A stretch of DNA of 64,000 nucleotides, from the NCBI GenBank assembly GCA_963697695.1, contig OY969094.1:2356001-2420000 (forward strand), written 5' to 3'. A program made the translations under genes and the position numbers. Under the pieces are notes generated by a model. It worked only from the letters and a program-made list of their open reading frames with translations. It made no database searches and was not told where the DNA came from. The DNA is from VRUE01 sp963697695. GTDB lineage: Bacteria > Actinomycetota > Thermoleophilia > Solirubrobacterales > 70-9. Positions 23,932 to 32,629 of the stretch are shown here, one piece after another (position 1 is the stretch's first letter; each line of letters starts with the position of its first letter).

Positions 23932-25322
23932 GCTTTCTGCCGTTCGCACACGCGCTCGCTGCGCGGCAGGACCTGCCGATTCCCGCCTGGCTGTTTGCCT
24001 GGGGGGCTTCGCTCGTCCTGATCGTCTCCTTCTTCGCGCTCTCGGCCGCCTGGCGCACGCCCCGCTTCGAGCAGGAACGCTGGCGTCCGCTCGCGGCGGG
24101 GTTCTCGCGGGCTCTGCTGGGCATCCCGGCGCAGATCCTCTGCGGTGCGATCGGCATCTTCCTTCTCGGCCTGGCGATCTACGCGGGTCTGCGAGGAACG
24201 GAAGCCCCTGACCGTAATTTCGCCCTCACTTTCCTTTTCGTCACCGCCTGGCTTGGCATTCCGCTGTTCAGCGTGGTCTTCGGCGATTTCTTCAGGGCCT
24301 TCAACCCGTGGCGAGCTGTCGGCCGGGTCATCGGCGGTGGCTTCACCGCCATCGCCGGGCAGCGCCCGGCTCATCTCGCCTACCCAGAGGCGCTGGGGCG
24401 TTGGCCGGCGGCGATCGGGCTGATGGCGGTGGTCTGGCTCGAGGTCATCTACGGAGGCAGCGGCGGGGTCGCGGTCGGACTCTCGCCCCACTCGGCGGCG
24501 GTGGCGGCGCTCGTCTACAGCATCTACACCCTGACGATGATGGGACTCTTCGGGGTCGAGGAGTGGTGCCGCAAGGGGGAGGTGTTCTCGGTCTACTTCG
24601 GGATGTTCGCCCAGCTCGGCTCGTTCGGAGTCAAGGACGGTCGGTTGGGAAGGCGGCTGCCACTGTCGGCTGCAGCCCACTGGGCGACGGTGCCCGGCTC
24701 CGCTGCGGTGGTGATCGCCTCGATCGCGACGACCAGTTACGACGGCGCCTCGGAGGGCGCCTTCCTCAACGGGATCGAAACGGTCTTCGAGTGGCTCGTC
24801 GATGCAGGCATCGGCAAGCTCGCAGCGCTGCGCACGACCAGCACCATTTTCATGCTGCTCTGTTTTCTCGGTGTAGGCCTCATCTACCTGATCGGCATAC
24901 GGGGGATGTCGACGGTAAAAGGGGCTCCCCCATTCAAGAAGCTGCGCTCCGGATTTGCCCACACGCTGATCCCGATCGCCTTCGCCTACCTGGTCGCCCA
25001 CTACTTCAGCCTCTTCGTCTTCCAGGAGCAGGCTCAGTTCACCTACCTTCTCTCCGACCCCCTGGGCACCGCGACCACCGACCTCTTCGGTACCGCTTCC
25101 AGCGGGATCAACTTCAAGATCCTCAGCGCCAACGCGATCTGGTACGTACAGGTGGGCGCGCTGGTGGTCGGTCACGTCATCGGCCTGGTGCTTGCCCATG
25201 ACCGTGCCACCGCGTACTGGGGCGACTATCGCCAGGCTGCGCGTTCGCAGTACTGGATGCTTGCCGTGATGGTCGCCTTTACCTGCTTCGGCCTGTACCT
25301 ACTGTCAGTGGGGAACGGCTGA
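23928..25322 (+). CDS. polytopic membrane protein, 464 aa
   Basis: GTG start overlapping the upstream stop by 4 nt. About 10 hydrophobic segments, for example LFAWGASLVLIVSFFALSAA, LTFLFVTAWLGIPLFSVVFG and TIFMLLCFLGVGLIYLIGIR. Conserved His/Asp in FAYLVAHYFSLFVFQEQAQF and GHVIGLVLAHDRATAYWGDY could bind metal or heme. I recall similar actinobacterial proteins annotated loosely as fenitrothion-hydrolase-like, without firm function. Coupling to a cupredoxin-like protein suggests copper or electron-transfer work at the membrane. Inference only. Confidence 0.7.
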   Translation: MSFLPFAHALAARQDLPIPAWLFAWGASLVLIVSFFALSAAWRTPRFEQERWRPLAAGFSRALLGIPAQILCGAIGIFLLGLAIYAGLRGTEAPDRNFALTFLFVTAWLGIPLFSVVFGDFFRAFNPWRAVGRVIGGGFTAIAGQRPAHLAYPEALGRWPAAIGLMAVVWLEVIYGGSGGVAVGLSPHSAAVAALVYSIYTLTMMGLFGVEEWCRKGEVFSVYFGMFAQLGSFGVKDGRLGRRLPLSAAAHWATVPGSAAVVIASIATTSYDGASEGAFLNGIETVFEWLVDAGIGKLAALRTTSTIFMLLCFLGVGLIYLIGIRGMSTVKGAPPFKKLRSGFAHTLIPIAFAYLVAHYFSLFVFQEQAQFTYLLSDPLGTATTDLFGTASSGINFKILSANAIWYVQVGALVVGHVIGLVLAHDRATAYWGDYRQAARSQYWMLAVMVAFTCFGLYLLSVGNG

Positions 25323-25447
25323 CGATCGCGCTTATTAGGAGAAAAGAGGAGGCAGGCACAGGCATCGCCGCGGGTTTCTACCGATGCGATTCGCGCCGTC
25401 CGGTGGTCTACTAACCGAGAGTCCACTCATCTTGGCCTCTCCTGTCC

Positions 25448-25491
25448 GCCCGGGCCGCCGGATCGCAAGGCCGGCGGCCCGGGCAACGGAA
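25448..25491 (+). terminator. strong GC hairpin followed by TTTT
   Basis: GCCCGGGCCGCCGG (25448-25461) and its exact complement (25471-25484), 9-nt loop, then AACGGAATTTT. It ends the cupredoxin/membrane-protein unit. The 206-nt gap 25323-25528 holds nothing else clear. Confidence 0.7.
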
Positions 25492-25528
25492 TTTTCGGTT
25501 CCGTGCCCCGGCGCCCTAATCTGCCGCG

Positions 25529-26055
25529 ATGCTCGCTGAGGTAGCTCTGGGTGCCGGGGTGGCTTTCTGCCTCGCGGTTCTGACCACGCCGGTAGGCGTC
25601 TCCGGCGCGGTTTTCTCGTCCCGTTCCAGATCAGCGTCTCGCCGAACAACCCACCCCCGCGGGTTATCCGGATCTTGGCAGGCGGCGGCTGATACTTGCC
25701 TTGTCCCTGGCGGTCGGAACGGTAGGCGGCATCTACGGGATCGGTGGTGGCTCGATACTCGGGCCGATCCTGGTCGGGCTCGGCTTCACGGTTTTCGAGG
25801 TCGCCCCGGCTGCCCTTGCCGCGACCTTCCTGGCCTCTTTCGCGGGGGTCGCGACCTACGCGCTGCTGAGCACGGGACCGGTGGCGATGTCGCGCCGGAT
25901 TGGGCGCTTGGCATTGGCATGGGGGTGGGCGGGATGACAGGCGCCTACCTCGGCGCTCTATCCAGACCCGCGTGCCGGAGAAGCTGCTTCGGCGCGGACT
26001 CGGATTGCTGGCGCTGGTGCTCGGCCTGCACTACGCGCTGCAAGCACTCACCTGA
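25529..26055 (+). pseudogene. TauE/SafE (TSUP) sulfite exporter family, decayed
   Basis: The 5' part reads MLAEVALGAGVAFCLAVLTT, PVGVSGAVF and continues in the +1 frame as LVPFQISV before a stop. A middle piece (about 25698-25915) reads LAVGTVGGIYGIGGGSILGP, ILVGLGFTVFEVAPAALAAT. After another shift comes GMTGAYLGA and then TRVPEKLLRRGLGLLALVLG, LHYALQALT to a stop at 26055. These are TSUP hallmarks in the right order, but with a deletion after the first helix and at least two frameshifts, so no full protein is made. Confidence 0.75.
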
Positions 26056-26075
26056 GCGGGCCTCCCGATGGAGGT

Positions 26076-26258
26076 ATGGATCACCCGGTCATACTGGGTG
26101 CGATGGCCGTGCTGCTTCCCCTTGCTCACGCCAGTCACTGGCTCTGGGTCCTCTACATCCCGCCGGTGCTGATCGTCATCGGCTCGATTGCGCGCTCGAC
26201 GATCTCCGAACGCCGCAGGAGTGGGCGGTCCCCGAGGACCAAAGAAGGCCCGAACTAG
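26076..26258 (+). CDS. small single-pass membrane protein, 60 aa
   Basis: MDHPVILGAMAVLLPLAHAS, then HWLWVLYIPPVLIVIGSIAR and a basic tail STISERRRSGRSPRTKEGPN. One or two hydrophobic stretches with a positive-inside end. GGAGG sits close to the ATG. Ends 3 nt before the sufD stop, convergent. No family recognised. Confidence 0.55.
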   Translation: MDHPVILGAMAVLLPLAHASHWLWVLYIPPVLIVIGSIARSTISERRRSGRSPRTKEGPN

Positions 26259-26261
26259 GGG

Positions 26262-27371
26262 CTAGAGGATCTCGGCCAGCCGCTGCTCGAGCGCGGCTGA
26301 GATCTCTTCCCGCACCGGCCCCTCGGCCAGGCGTTCGACCAGCGACTCGAGGAAGCCTTCGATGATCAGCGACTTCGCCTCGGCCGGATCGAGGCCGCGC
26401 GAGGTCAGGTAGAAGAGCTGGTCGCGGTCGATCTGGGCGATAGCGGCTGCGTGGGTGCAGCGGACGTCGTCGGCTTCGATCTCCAGGCCGGGGATGGCGT
26501 CGGCGTGAGCCTCGGTCGAGAGCAGCAGGTTGCGGCTCTCCTGGAAGGCATCCGTCTGCTGGGCACCCGGATCGACGCGGATCATTCCTCGCCAGACAGC
26601 CGTCGCACCAGCGGCGAGGACGCCGCGGAAGGCGAGGTCGGAGTTCGTGTTCGGCGCCGCGTGCTCCTGGGTGGTGTCGTAGTCGAGGTGCTGACCGGCC
26701 CCACCGGCGTAGCCGCCGGTCACTCGCGCCTCTGAGCCCGGGCCCGCCAGATTGGTCTCCATCCGCACCTTGCCCCGTGCTGAGCCAAAACCGAGGGCGG
26801 TCCAGTCGAGCCGGCCATCCCGCTCGACCTGGGCACGCTGAGTGGCGAAGATCCAGGCCCGCTCGGAGATGTCCTGGGTGCTGACGTAGCGCAGCCTCGC
26901 CCCCTGGCCGACGTGCAGCTCGACCACCGAGTTGAGCAGCGCGTCGACCTCGTCGCTGGGGGATGAGCAGTGCTCCCAGACCTCGGCTTCGGCGCCCTCC
27001 TCGAGCACGACCAGCGTGCGCCAGGCAACCGCCGTGCCCGGCTCTGAGACCGGCACCTCGACCCGGATCGGCTCCTTCAGCGCGACCCCGGCAGGAACAT
27101 GGACGAGGACGCCGTCGCGCCAGGCCGCGTCGTTGCGCGCGACGAACGGGTCGTCGGCGGGCACCAGGGCCCCGAGCCGTCCCTCGACGAGCTCCGGGTG
27201 GGACTGGGCCGCCTCCGCCAGGGGCAGCACGGTCGCCCCCGCAGCCGACTCGATCGAGACCGCGGCAGAGCCGGGCTCGTAGGAGTCGAGGTCGAGGTCG
27301 GAGAGATCGGTGAATTCCCACCCCTTCGTCTTCTGATCCGGAAGGGGTGGAAGGGTCGCGACCTCAGCCAA
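26262..27371 (-). CDS. sufD: Fe-S cluster assembly protein SufD, 369 aa
   Basis: SufBD beta-helix scaffold, partner of SufB and SufC. Visible: GVLVHVPAGVALKEPIRVEV, EHAAPNTNSDLAFRGVLAAG, ATAVWRGMIRVDPGAQQTDA, FQESRNLLLSTEAHADAIPG, LEIEADDVRCTHAAAIAQID, LFYLTSRGLDPAEAKSLIIE. The invariant His in C-T-H-A-A is present. Starts with TTG at 27371 (GGAGG 6 nt upstream, inside sufB), overlapping the sufB stop by 8 nt, so coupled translation. The usual SufB-SufD length difference is respected. Confidence 0.95.
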   Translation of the reverse strand: MAEVATLPPLPDQKTKGWEFTDLSDLDLDSYEPGSAAVSIESAAGATVLPLAEAAQSHPELVEGRLGALVPADDPFVARNDAAWRDGVLVHVPAGVALKEPIRVEVPVSEPGTAVAWRTLVVLEEGAEAEVWEHCSSPSDEVDALLNSVVELHVGQGARLRYVSTQDISERAWIFATQRAQVERDGRLDWTALGFGSARGKVRMETNLAGPGSEARVTGGYAGGAGQHLDYDTTQEHAAPNTNSDLAFRGVLAAGATAVWRGMIRVDPGAQQTDAFQESRNLLLSTEAHADAIPGLEIEADDVRCTHAAAIAQIDRDQLFYLTSRGLDPAEAKSLIIEGFLESLVERLAEGPVREEISAALEQRLAEIL

Positions 27372-28797
27372 TGCTTCCCTCCATCTGCAGCTCGATCAGT
27401 CGGTTGAGCTCGACCGCGTACTCCATCGGCAGCTCCTTGGTGACCGGCTCGATGAAGCCGTTGACGATCATCTTCGAGGCCTCCTCCTCGTCGAGCCCGC
27501 GGCTCTGCAGGTAGAAGAGCTGCTCGTCGCCGATCTTGGAGACGGTCGCCTCGTGGCCGACGTCGGCGTCGTTCTCGTCGATGCGGATCGTCGGGTAGGT
27601 GTCCGAGCGCGAGTCCTCGTCGAGCAGCAGCGCGTCGCAGACGACCTTTGAGCGGGACTCGGTCGCGCCGTCGGCGATTTCGAGCAGCCCGCGGTAGGTC
27701 GCCCGACCGCCGTCCTTGGAGATCGACTTGGAGAAGATCGAGGACGAGGTGCGCGGCGCCGCGTGGATGATCTTGCCGCCGGCGTCCTGGTGCTGCCCGT
27801 CGCCGGCGAAGGCGATCGAGAGGATCTCGCCGTGGGCCTCCGGGCCGAGCAGGTAGATCGACGGATACTTCATCGTCAGCTTCGAGCCGAGGTTGCAGTC
27901 GACCCACTCCATCGTCGCCTTTTCGTGGGCGACAGCGCGCTTGGTGACCAGGTTGTAGACGTTCTGCGACCAGTTCTGCACGGTTGTGTAGCGGACCCGC
28001 GAGCTCGGCTTGGCGACGATCTCGACCACCGCGGAGTGCAGCGAGTCGGTTGAGTAGACCGGCGCCGTGCAGCCCTCGATGTAGTGGACGTCGGCGCCCT
28101 CCTCGCAGATGATCAGCGTGCGCTCGAACTGGCCCATGTTCTCGGTGTTGATCCGGAAGTAGGCCTGCAGCGGCATCTCGACCTTGACCCCGGCCGGCAC
28201 GTAGACGAAGGAGCCACCCGACCAGACGGCAGAGTTGAGCGCCGCCAGCTTGTTGTCGTTGGGCGGGATGATCGTCGCCCAGTACTCGCGGACCAGGTCC
28301 TCGTGCTCGCGCAGCGCTGTGTCCATGTCGGTGAAGATCACGCCCTGGGCCTCGAGCTTCTCGTTGACCTGGTGGTAGACGACCTCGGACTCGTACTGGG
28401 CGCCGACCCCGGAGAGGAATTTGCGCTCCGCCTCGGGGATGCCGAGCCGGTCGAAGGTGTTCTTGATGTCCTCGGGGACCTCGTCCCAGTCGCGGCTGTT
28501 CTTTTCCGAGGCGCGGACGAAGTAGTGGATGTCGTCGAAGTCGATCTGAGCGAGGTTGCCGCCCCAGTTCGGGGTCGGGCGGTTTTCGAAGTGTTCGAGC
28601 GACTTCAGCCGGAAGTCCCGCATCCACTGCGGCTCGTTCTTGTACTCGGAGATCGATTCGACCACCTCGCGGGAGAGGCCCTTCGGTGCCTTGTAGGCGT
28701 AGCCGGTCTCGGGATCGTGGAAGCCGAACTTCTCCTTGTAGTCGGCGTTGATGCCGGCGAGCTCTCTTTTCTCTGCGACGACCTCGGGTGTGGCCAT
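27364..28797 (-). CDS. sufB: Fe-S cluster assembly protein SufB, 477 aa
   Basis: Scaffold of the SufBCD complex on which clusters are built. Start MATPEVVAEKRELAGINADY (ATG 28797). Conserved blocks: GNLAQIDFDDIHYFVRASEK, AVWSGGSFVYVPAGVKVEMP, RFERTLIICEEGADVHYIEG-type segment with CTAPVYSTDSLHSAVVEIVA, SKVVCDALLLDEDSRSDTYP, DVGHEATVSKIGDEQLFYLQ, SRGLDEEEASKMIVNGFIEP. Full length. It follows the Rieske gene by 2 nt in the same operon. Confidence 0.97.
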   Translation of the reverse strand: MATPEVVAEKRELAGINADYKEKFGFHDPETGYAYKAPKGLSREVVESISEYKNEPQWMRDFRLKSLEHFENRPTPNWGGNLAQIDFDDIHYFVRASEKNSRDWDEVPEDIKNTFDRLGIPEAERKFLSGVGAQYESEVVYHQVNEKLEAQGVIFTDMDTALREHEDLVREYWATIIPPNDNKLAALNSAVWSGGSFVYVPAGVKVEMPLQAYFRINTENMGQFERTLIICEEGADVHYIEGCTAPVYSTDSLHSAVVEIVAKPSSRVRYTTVQNWSQNVYNLVTKRAVAHEKATMEWVDCNLGSKLTMKYPSIYLLGPEAHGEILSIAFAGDGQHQDAGGKIIHAAPRTSSSIFSKSISKDGGRATYRGLLEIADGATESRSKVVCDALLLDEDSRSDTYPTIRIDENDADVGHEATVSKIGDEQLFYLQSRGLDEEEASKMIVNGFIEPVTKELPMEYAVELNRLIELQMEGSIG

Positions 28798-28799
28798 GT

Positions 28800-29129
28800 C
28801 TACTCGACCTCCAGGGTGATCATGTCGTCGACGACGGTTGTCGCAAACGTCTGCACCGGTGCGAAAGCGGGAAGCGTCTTCGGCCTGCCGGTGGTCAGGT
28901 CGAAGAGGGAGCCGTGACGGGGGCACTCGACCGTGCAGGCGGCGGCATCGAACTCGCCCTCGGCGAGCGGTCCGTCGTCGTGCGAGCAGCGGTCCTCGAT
29001 CGCGTAGAGAGCGCCCTCGCAGTTGAAGACGCCGATCTTGCGCCCATCGTGCTCGACCAGGCGCATCGAGCCGTCGGGCAGCTCGGCGGTGGCGCACACG
29101 GGGATCGATGTTCCAGTGGTGTCTGGCAA
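28800..29129 (-). CDS. Rieske-type [2Fe-2S] ferredoxin, 109 aa
   Basis: Cluster motifs DRCSHDDGPL (C-x-H) and ECPRHGSLFD (C-x-x-H) are complete with the family spacing. NirD/non-heme dioxygenase ferredoxin type. Starts with TTG (AGGAG 6 nt upstream). First gene of the Rieske-sufB-sufD block, right behind the Rrf2-type operator at 29189. Likely an electron donor for Fe-S assembly, as in other actinobacterial suf operons. Confidence 0.93.
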   Translation of the reverse strand: MPDTTGTSIPVCATAELPDGSMRLVEHDGRKIGVFNCEGALYAIEDRCSHDDGPLAEGEFDAAACTVECPRHGSLFDLTTGRPKTLPAFAPVQTFATTVVDDMITLEVE

Positions 29130-29188
29130 AGGGAGCTCCTGCTTGTTCTACCCGCCCGCCGGGTACAGCTAGTGCGGGTTGAGACTTA

Positions 29189-29209
29189 ATCCTACTTCTA
29201 CAGTCGGAT
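29189..29209 (-). promoter_or_regulatory. inverted-repeat operator for the Rieske-sufBD block (Rrf2-type)
   Basis: ATCCTACT-N5-AGTCGGAT: the two halves are near-perfect inverted repeats (one central mismatch). The same element, with one base changed, precedes the Rrf2 gene (33113-33133). It lies about 60-80 nt upstream of the Rieske start. Two matching sites at the two suf promoters make it the best candidate binding site for the Rrf2 regulator at 32630-33106. Confidence 0.7.
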
Positions 29210-29314
29210 TTTAGCGGTCGGCCTCGTCGGCCCGGCACCGTAACAAGCCTTTGACCGCCGGCCCTCCCAGCGTGGGAGGATCGCGGCGAACCTTCGACGA
29301 TTGGAGAGAGAGCG

Positions 29315-30103
29315 ATGAGCGAGAGAACCAGCTACGAGCCCGGAACCCCCTGCTGGGTCGATTACGCCTCCCCGGACCTGGACGCCTCGATCGAGTTCTA
29401 TGGCGCCCTCTTCGGCTGGGAGGTGCCGGAGAGCGAGAACTCCGCCCAGGCCGGCGGCTACCGCCAGGCGACGAAGGACGGCAAGCCGGTCGCCGGGATG
29501 ATGCCGCACATGGAGGAGGGTCAGCCGACGGTCTGGTCGAGCTACGTCTCTGTCGTCGACGCCGAGGCGACCACTGCTGCGGTCAAGGAGGCCGGCGGCA
29601 CGGTGATAGTCGAGCCGATGCCGGTGATGGAGCTGGGCTCGATGGCGGTCTTCGCCGATCCGAGTGGCGCCGTCTTCGGCATCTGGCAGCCCGGCACGTT
29701 CATCGGGGCCGAAAGTGTCAACGAGCCCGGAGCGCTCTCCTGGAACGAGCTCAACACCCGCGACCCCGAGGCAGCCAAGGCCTTCTACGGCGCCGTCTTC
29801 GGCTGGGATTTCGAAGAGAACGACATGGGCGAGGCCGGCACCTACACCACGCTGAAGCTGGGCGACGGCATGGTCGGGGGCATGTTGAACATGACCGAGC
29901 GCGGTGTCCCCGAGCAGGTTCCGGCCCATTGGCAGGTCTACTTCTCCGTCGAGGACACCGACGCGGCGGTGGCCAAGGCGGAGGAGAAGGGCGGCAGCGT
30001 CATGGTCCCGCCGATGGAAGTCCCTGCCGGTCGCTTCGCGATCCTCACCGATCCGAACGGCGCCAGCTTCGCCGTGATCACACTCAGCACGGCGAGCGCC
30101 TGA
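29315..30103 (+). CDS. two-domain VOC (glyoxalase/bleomycin-resistance) protein, 262 aa
   Basis: Two tandem VOC units of about 130 residues: CWVDYASPDLDASIEFYGAL, FGWEVPESEN and SWNELNTRDPEAAKAFYGAV, FGWDFEENDM. Each ends with a F-A-x-x-x-D-P-x-G-A-x-F block (VFADPSGAVFGIWQP; ILTDPNGASFAVITL). GGAGAGAG precedes the ATG. Substrate unknown. It is oriented against the suf genes on both sides and separates the two suf blocks. Confidence 0.92.
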   Translation: MSERTSYEPGTPCWVDYASPDLDASIEFYGALFGWEVPESENSAQAGGYRQATKDGKPVAGMMPHMEEGQPTVWSSYVSVVDAEATTAAVKEAGGTVIVEPMPVMELGSMAVFADPSGAVFGIWQPGTFIGAESVNEPGALSWNELNTRDPEAAKAFYGAVFGWDFEENDMGEAGTYTTLKLGDGMVGGMLNMTERGVPEQVPAHWQVYFSVEDTDAAVAKAEEKGGSVMVPPMEVPAGRFAILTDPNGASFAVITLSTASA

Positions 30104-30110
30104 GTCGAGC

Positions 30111-30158
30111 GCGCATCCGACATTGACCACACTCCGGTGGGGTGAATGTCGGATGCGC
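30111..30158. terminator. 14-bp perfect hairpin between VOC gene and sufU
   Basis: GCGCATCCGACATT (30111-30124) and its exact complement (30145-30158), loop 20 nt, between convergent genes. Likely a bidirectional terminator. Confidence 0.7.
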
Positions 30159-30169
30159 GATGCCGCGCC

Positions 30170-30595
30170 TTAGATCGCCGACGCCTCGCTGGGGTCGCCG
30201 GCCTCGCCCTCGTCCTCCCATTCGGCGGACTGGCCGAGGCTGGCGCTCTTGACCACCTTCAGCCCCAGCATCGCGCACTTCATCCTCGTCGCCGAGATGT
30301 CGATGCCGAGCAGCTCGAGGACGAACTCCTTCGGCAGCCGCAGCAGCTCCTCGCGTGTCTTCCCTGCGAGCTCGTCGGTCAGCAGTGAGGTGGCCGCGGT
30401 CGAGATCGCGCAACCTTTGCCCTCGAAGGCGATCTCGGCGACCCGCCCCTCATCGTCGAGCCGGATCGTCACGTGCTGCTCGTCGCCGCAGAACGGGTTG
30501 TTGTCCTCGAACTCCAGGTCCGGGCCCTCCAGCCGCCCAAAATTGTGCGGCCGCTTGTAGTGCTCGAGGATCTGGTCGCGATAGAGCTCGTCCAT
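30170..30595 (-). CDS. sufU: SufU-type Fe-S assembly sulfurtransferase, 141 aa
   Basis: IscU-like fold with the Zn/Cys ligands NNPFCGDEQHVTI, EGKGCAISTAATS and RMKCAMLGLKVV. In Gram-positives SufU takes persulfide sulfur from SufS. A SufU-type insertion region is present (LPKEFVLELLGIDISATRMK). ATG overlaps the sufS stop by one base (TGATG). The C-terminal tail (EWEDEGEAGDPSEASAI) is acidic and short. Confidence 0.95.
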   Translation of the reverse strand: MDELYRDQILEHYKRPHNFGRLEGPDLEFEDNNPFCGDEQHVTIRLDDEGRVAEIAFEGKGCAISTAATSLLTDELAGKTREELLRLPKEFVLELLGIDISATRMKCAMLGLKVVKSASLGQSAEWEDEGEAGDPSEASAI

Positions 30596-31833
30596 CAGAG
30601 GCCGAAGACCTTGCGCGCGTCGTGGAGGCCCTCGACCAGGCGGTCGATCTCCTCGGGGGTCGTGTAGATGCCGAAGCTGGCGCGCGCGGTGGCGGCGACG
30701 CCGAGGCGGTCCATGAGGAGCTGGGCGCAGTGGTGGCCGGCGCGGACGGCGACGCCGTGGCGGTCGAGGATCTCGGAGACGTCGTGGGCGTGGACTCCGT
30801 CCAGCTCGAAGGAAACGGGGCCGATCCGTTCCAGGCTGCGGGGTGGGCCGAAGATCCGCAGCCCCGGCACGTCGGCCAGTTTCTCCAGTGTGTAGTCGGC
30901 GATCTGGCGCTCGTGCTCGAGCACCGTCTCCATGCCGAGGCCGTCGAGCCAGCGCAGCGCCGAGGCAATTCCGACCGCTTGTGCGATCGCCGGCGTGCCG
31001 GCCTCGAAGCGGGCCGGGGGGTCGGCGTAGGTCGTGCCTTCGCGCGTCACCTTGCGGATCATCGAGCCTCCGCCGAGGAAGGGCGGCATCTCGCGCAGTA
31101 GCTCGAGCCTCGTCCAGAGCGCGCCGATTCCGGTCGGCGCGTAGAGCTTATGACCGGTGATCGCGTAGAAGTCGACGCCCAGCTCGGCGACGTCGACCGC
31201 CATCTTCGGCGCGCCCTGAGCCCCGTCGGCAAGAACGAGCGCTCCCGCCTCGTGGGCGAGTCGCGAGATCTCGGCCAGCGGGTTCTCGCTGCCGAGCACG
31301 TTGGAGACGTGGGTGACCGCGACCAGCTTGGGTCCGCGCTGCAGCAGGACCGCCAAGGCGTCCATGTCCAGCAGTCCGTCGCCGTCGATCGGCGCCCAGT
31401 CGATCTCCGCTCCGACCCGCTCCGCCAGCTGCTGCCAGGGGACGATGTTGGAGTGGTGCTCCATCTCGGTGAGGACGATGCGGTCGCCCTCGCCGACGTT
31501 GGCCTCGCCCCAAGCCCTCGCCACCAGGTTGATCGCCTCGGTTGCGTTGCGGACGAAGACGACCTCGCGCCGGTCGGCGGCGCCGAGGTGGTCGGCGACC
31601 GTTGCCCGAGCACCCTCGTAAGCGGCCGTCGCCTCGGCCGAAAGCGTGTGGGAACCGCGGTGGACGTTGGAGTGGTGGGTGCGCTCGTAGCGGTCGACCG
31701 CCTGGATCGAGGCGAGCACCCGCTGCGAGCTGGCGCCGCTGTCCAGGTAGGCGACCGGCTGCCCGTGCACCTCCCGCTCGAGCGCGGGAAACGCCGCCCG
31801 CACCTTCTCGAGGGGGAAGGTCGACACGGTCAT
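30595..31833 (-). CDS. sufS: cysteine desulfurase SufS, 412 aa
   Basis: PLP-dependent class V aminotransferase fold. PLP lysine in FYAITGHKLYAPTGIGALWT. Catalytic Cys in VAVRAGHHCAQLLMDRLGV. Also AYLDSGASSQRVLASIQAVD, THHSNVHRGSHTLSAEAT and IVLTEMEHHSNIVPWQQLAE. ATG at 31833 (MTVSTFPLEKVRAAFPALER) overlaps the sufC stop (ATGA). Supplies sulfur from L-cysteine to SufU. Confidence 0.96.
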   Translation of the reverse strand: MTVSTFPLEKVRAAFPALEREVHGQPVAYLDSGASSQRVLASIQAVDRYERTHHSNVHRGSHTLSAEATAAYEGARATVADHLGAADRREVVFVRNATEAINLVARAWGEANVGEGDRIVLTEMEHHSNIVPWQQLAERVGAEIDWAPIDGDGLLDMDALAVLLQRGPKLVAVTHVSNVLGSENPLAEISRLAHEAGALVLADGAQGAPKMAVDVAELGVDFYAITGHKLYAPTGIGALWTRLELLREMPPFLGGGSMIRKVTREGTTYADPPARFEAGTPAIAQAVGIASALRWLDGLGMETVLEHERQIADYTLEKLADVPGLRIFGPPRSLERIGPVSFELDGVHAHDVSEILDRHGVAVRAGHHCAQLLMDRLGVAATARASFGIYTTPEEIDRLVEGLHDARKVFGL

Positions 31834-32594
31834 GCGCTTGCCGCGACCTCCTCGCCGATCCATCCGTAGCCCTTCTCCTCCAGCACATTGACCAGCTCCG
31901 GTCCGCCTTCCTTGACGATCCGCCCCTCGAACATGACATGGACGAAGTCCGGTTTCACCATGTGCAGGATGCGCTGGTAGTGGGTGATGATCAGGACGCC
32001 CATGTCAGGACCGGCAAATTTGTTGACCCCCTCGGCGACCGTGCGCAGCGCGTCGATGTCGAGGCCGGAGTCGGTCTCGTCGAGGACCGCGATCTCCGGC
32101 CGCAGCAGCGCCAGCTGCAGCAGCTCCATCCGCTTCTTCTCGCCACCGGAGAAACCGTCGTTGAGGTAGCGGCTGGAGAAGTCTTTGGGGATGTTCGCCA
32201 GCTCCATTGCCTCGCGAGCGACTTTGGCGAAGTCTTTGATCTTGATCTGCTCCTCGCCGCGTGCCTCGCGATGGGCGTTGATCACCATCCGCAGGTACTT
32301 GCTGACGGAGACGCCGGGGATCGAGACCGGGTACTGGAAAGCCATGAAGAGGCCGGCGCGCGAGCGCTCGTCGGGGTCGGCCTCGGTCAGGTCCTCGCCC
32401 TTGAAGACGATCGAGCCCTCAGTCACCTCCAGTGCCGGGTGACCCATGATCGCGTTTGCCAGCGTCGACTTGCCGGAGCCGTTCGGGCCCATCAGCGCGT
32501 GGACCTTGCCCTTCTCCACGTCGAGGTCGAGGCCGCAGAGGATCTCCTTGTCTTCGGCGCTCACATGCAGGTTGCGAATTTCCAGCTCAGCCAA
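31830..32594 (-). CDS. sufC: Fe-S assembly ATPase SufC, 254 aa
   Basis: ABC ATPase: Walker A LMGPNGSGKSTLANAI, signature NDGFSGGEKKRMELLQLALL, Walker B EIAVLDETDSGLDIDALRTV, H-loop LIITHYQRIL. Starts LAELEIRNLHVSAEDKEILC from TTG 32594 with GGAG 5 nt upstream; a GTG two codons earlier is possible. Energises SufBCD. Second gene of the Rrf2-sufC-sufS-sufU operon. Confidence 0.96.
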   Translation of the reverse strand: MAELEIRNLHVSAEDKEILCGLDLDVEKGKVHALMGPNGSGKSTLANAIMGHPALEVTEGSIVFKGEDLTEADPDERSRAGLFMAFQYPVSIPGVSVSKYLRMVINAHREARGEEQIKIKDFAKVAREAMELANIPKDFSSRYLNDGFSGGEKKRMELLQLALLRPEIAVLDETDSGLDIDALRTVAEGVNKFAGPDMGVLIITHYQRILHMVKPDFVHVMFEGRIVKEGGPELVNVLEEKGYGWIGEEVAASA

Positions 32595-32629
32595 TTTCAC
32601 TCCGTTTCTGGTTTTGGAAGATCGGGCCG

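Noticed and set aside
25529..26365. 278-codon frame beginning at the TauE/SafE start
   Set aside because: Only the first 30 codons match the family; after that the frame is a frameshifted, composition-biased reading of the decayed gene.
26176..29238. Several 380-620 codon frames over sufB/sufD, including an extended N-terminus for SufB
   Set aside because: SufB begins at MATPEV (28797) at the normal family length; the extension is antisense or out-of-frame with the Rieske gene.
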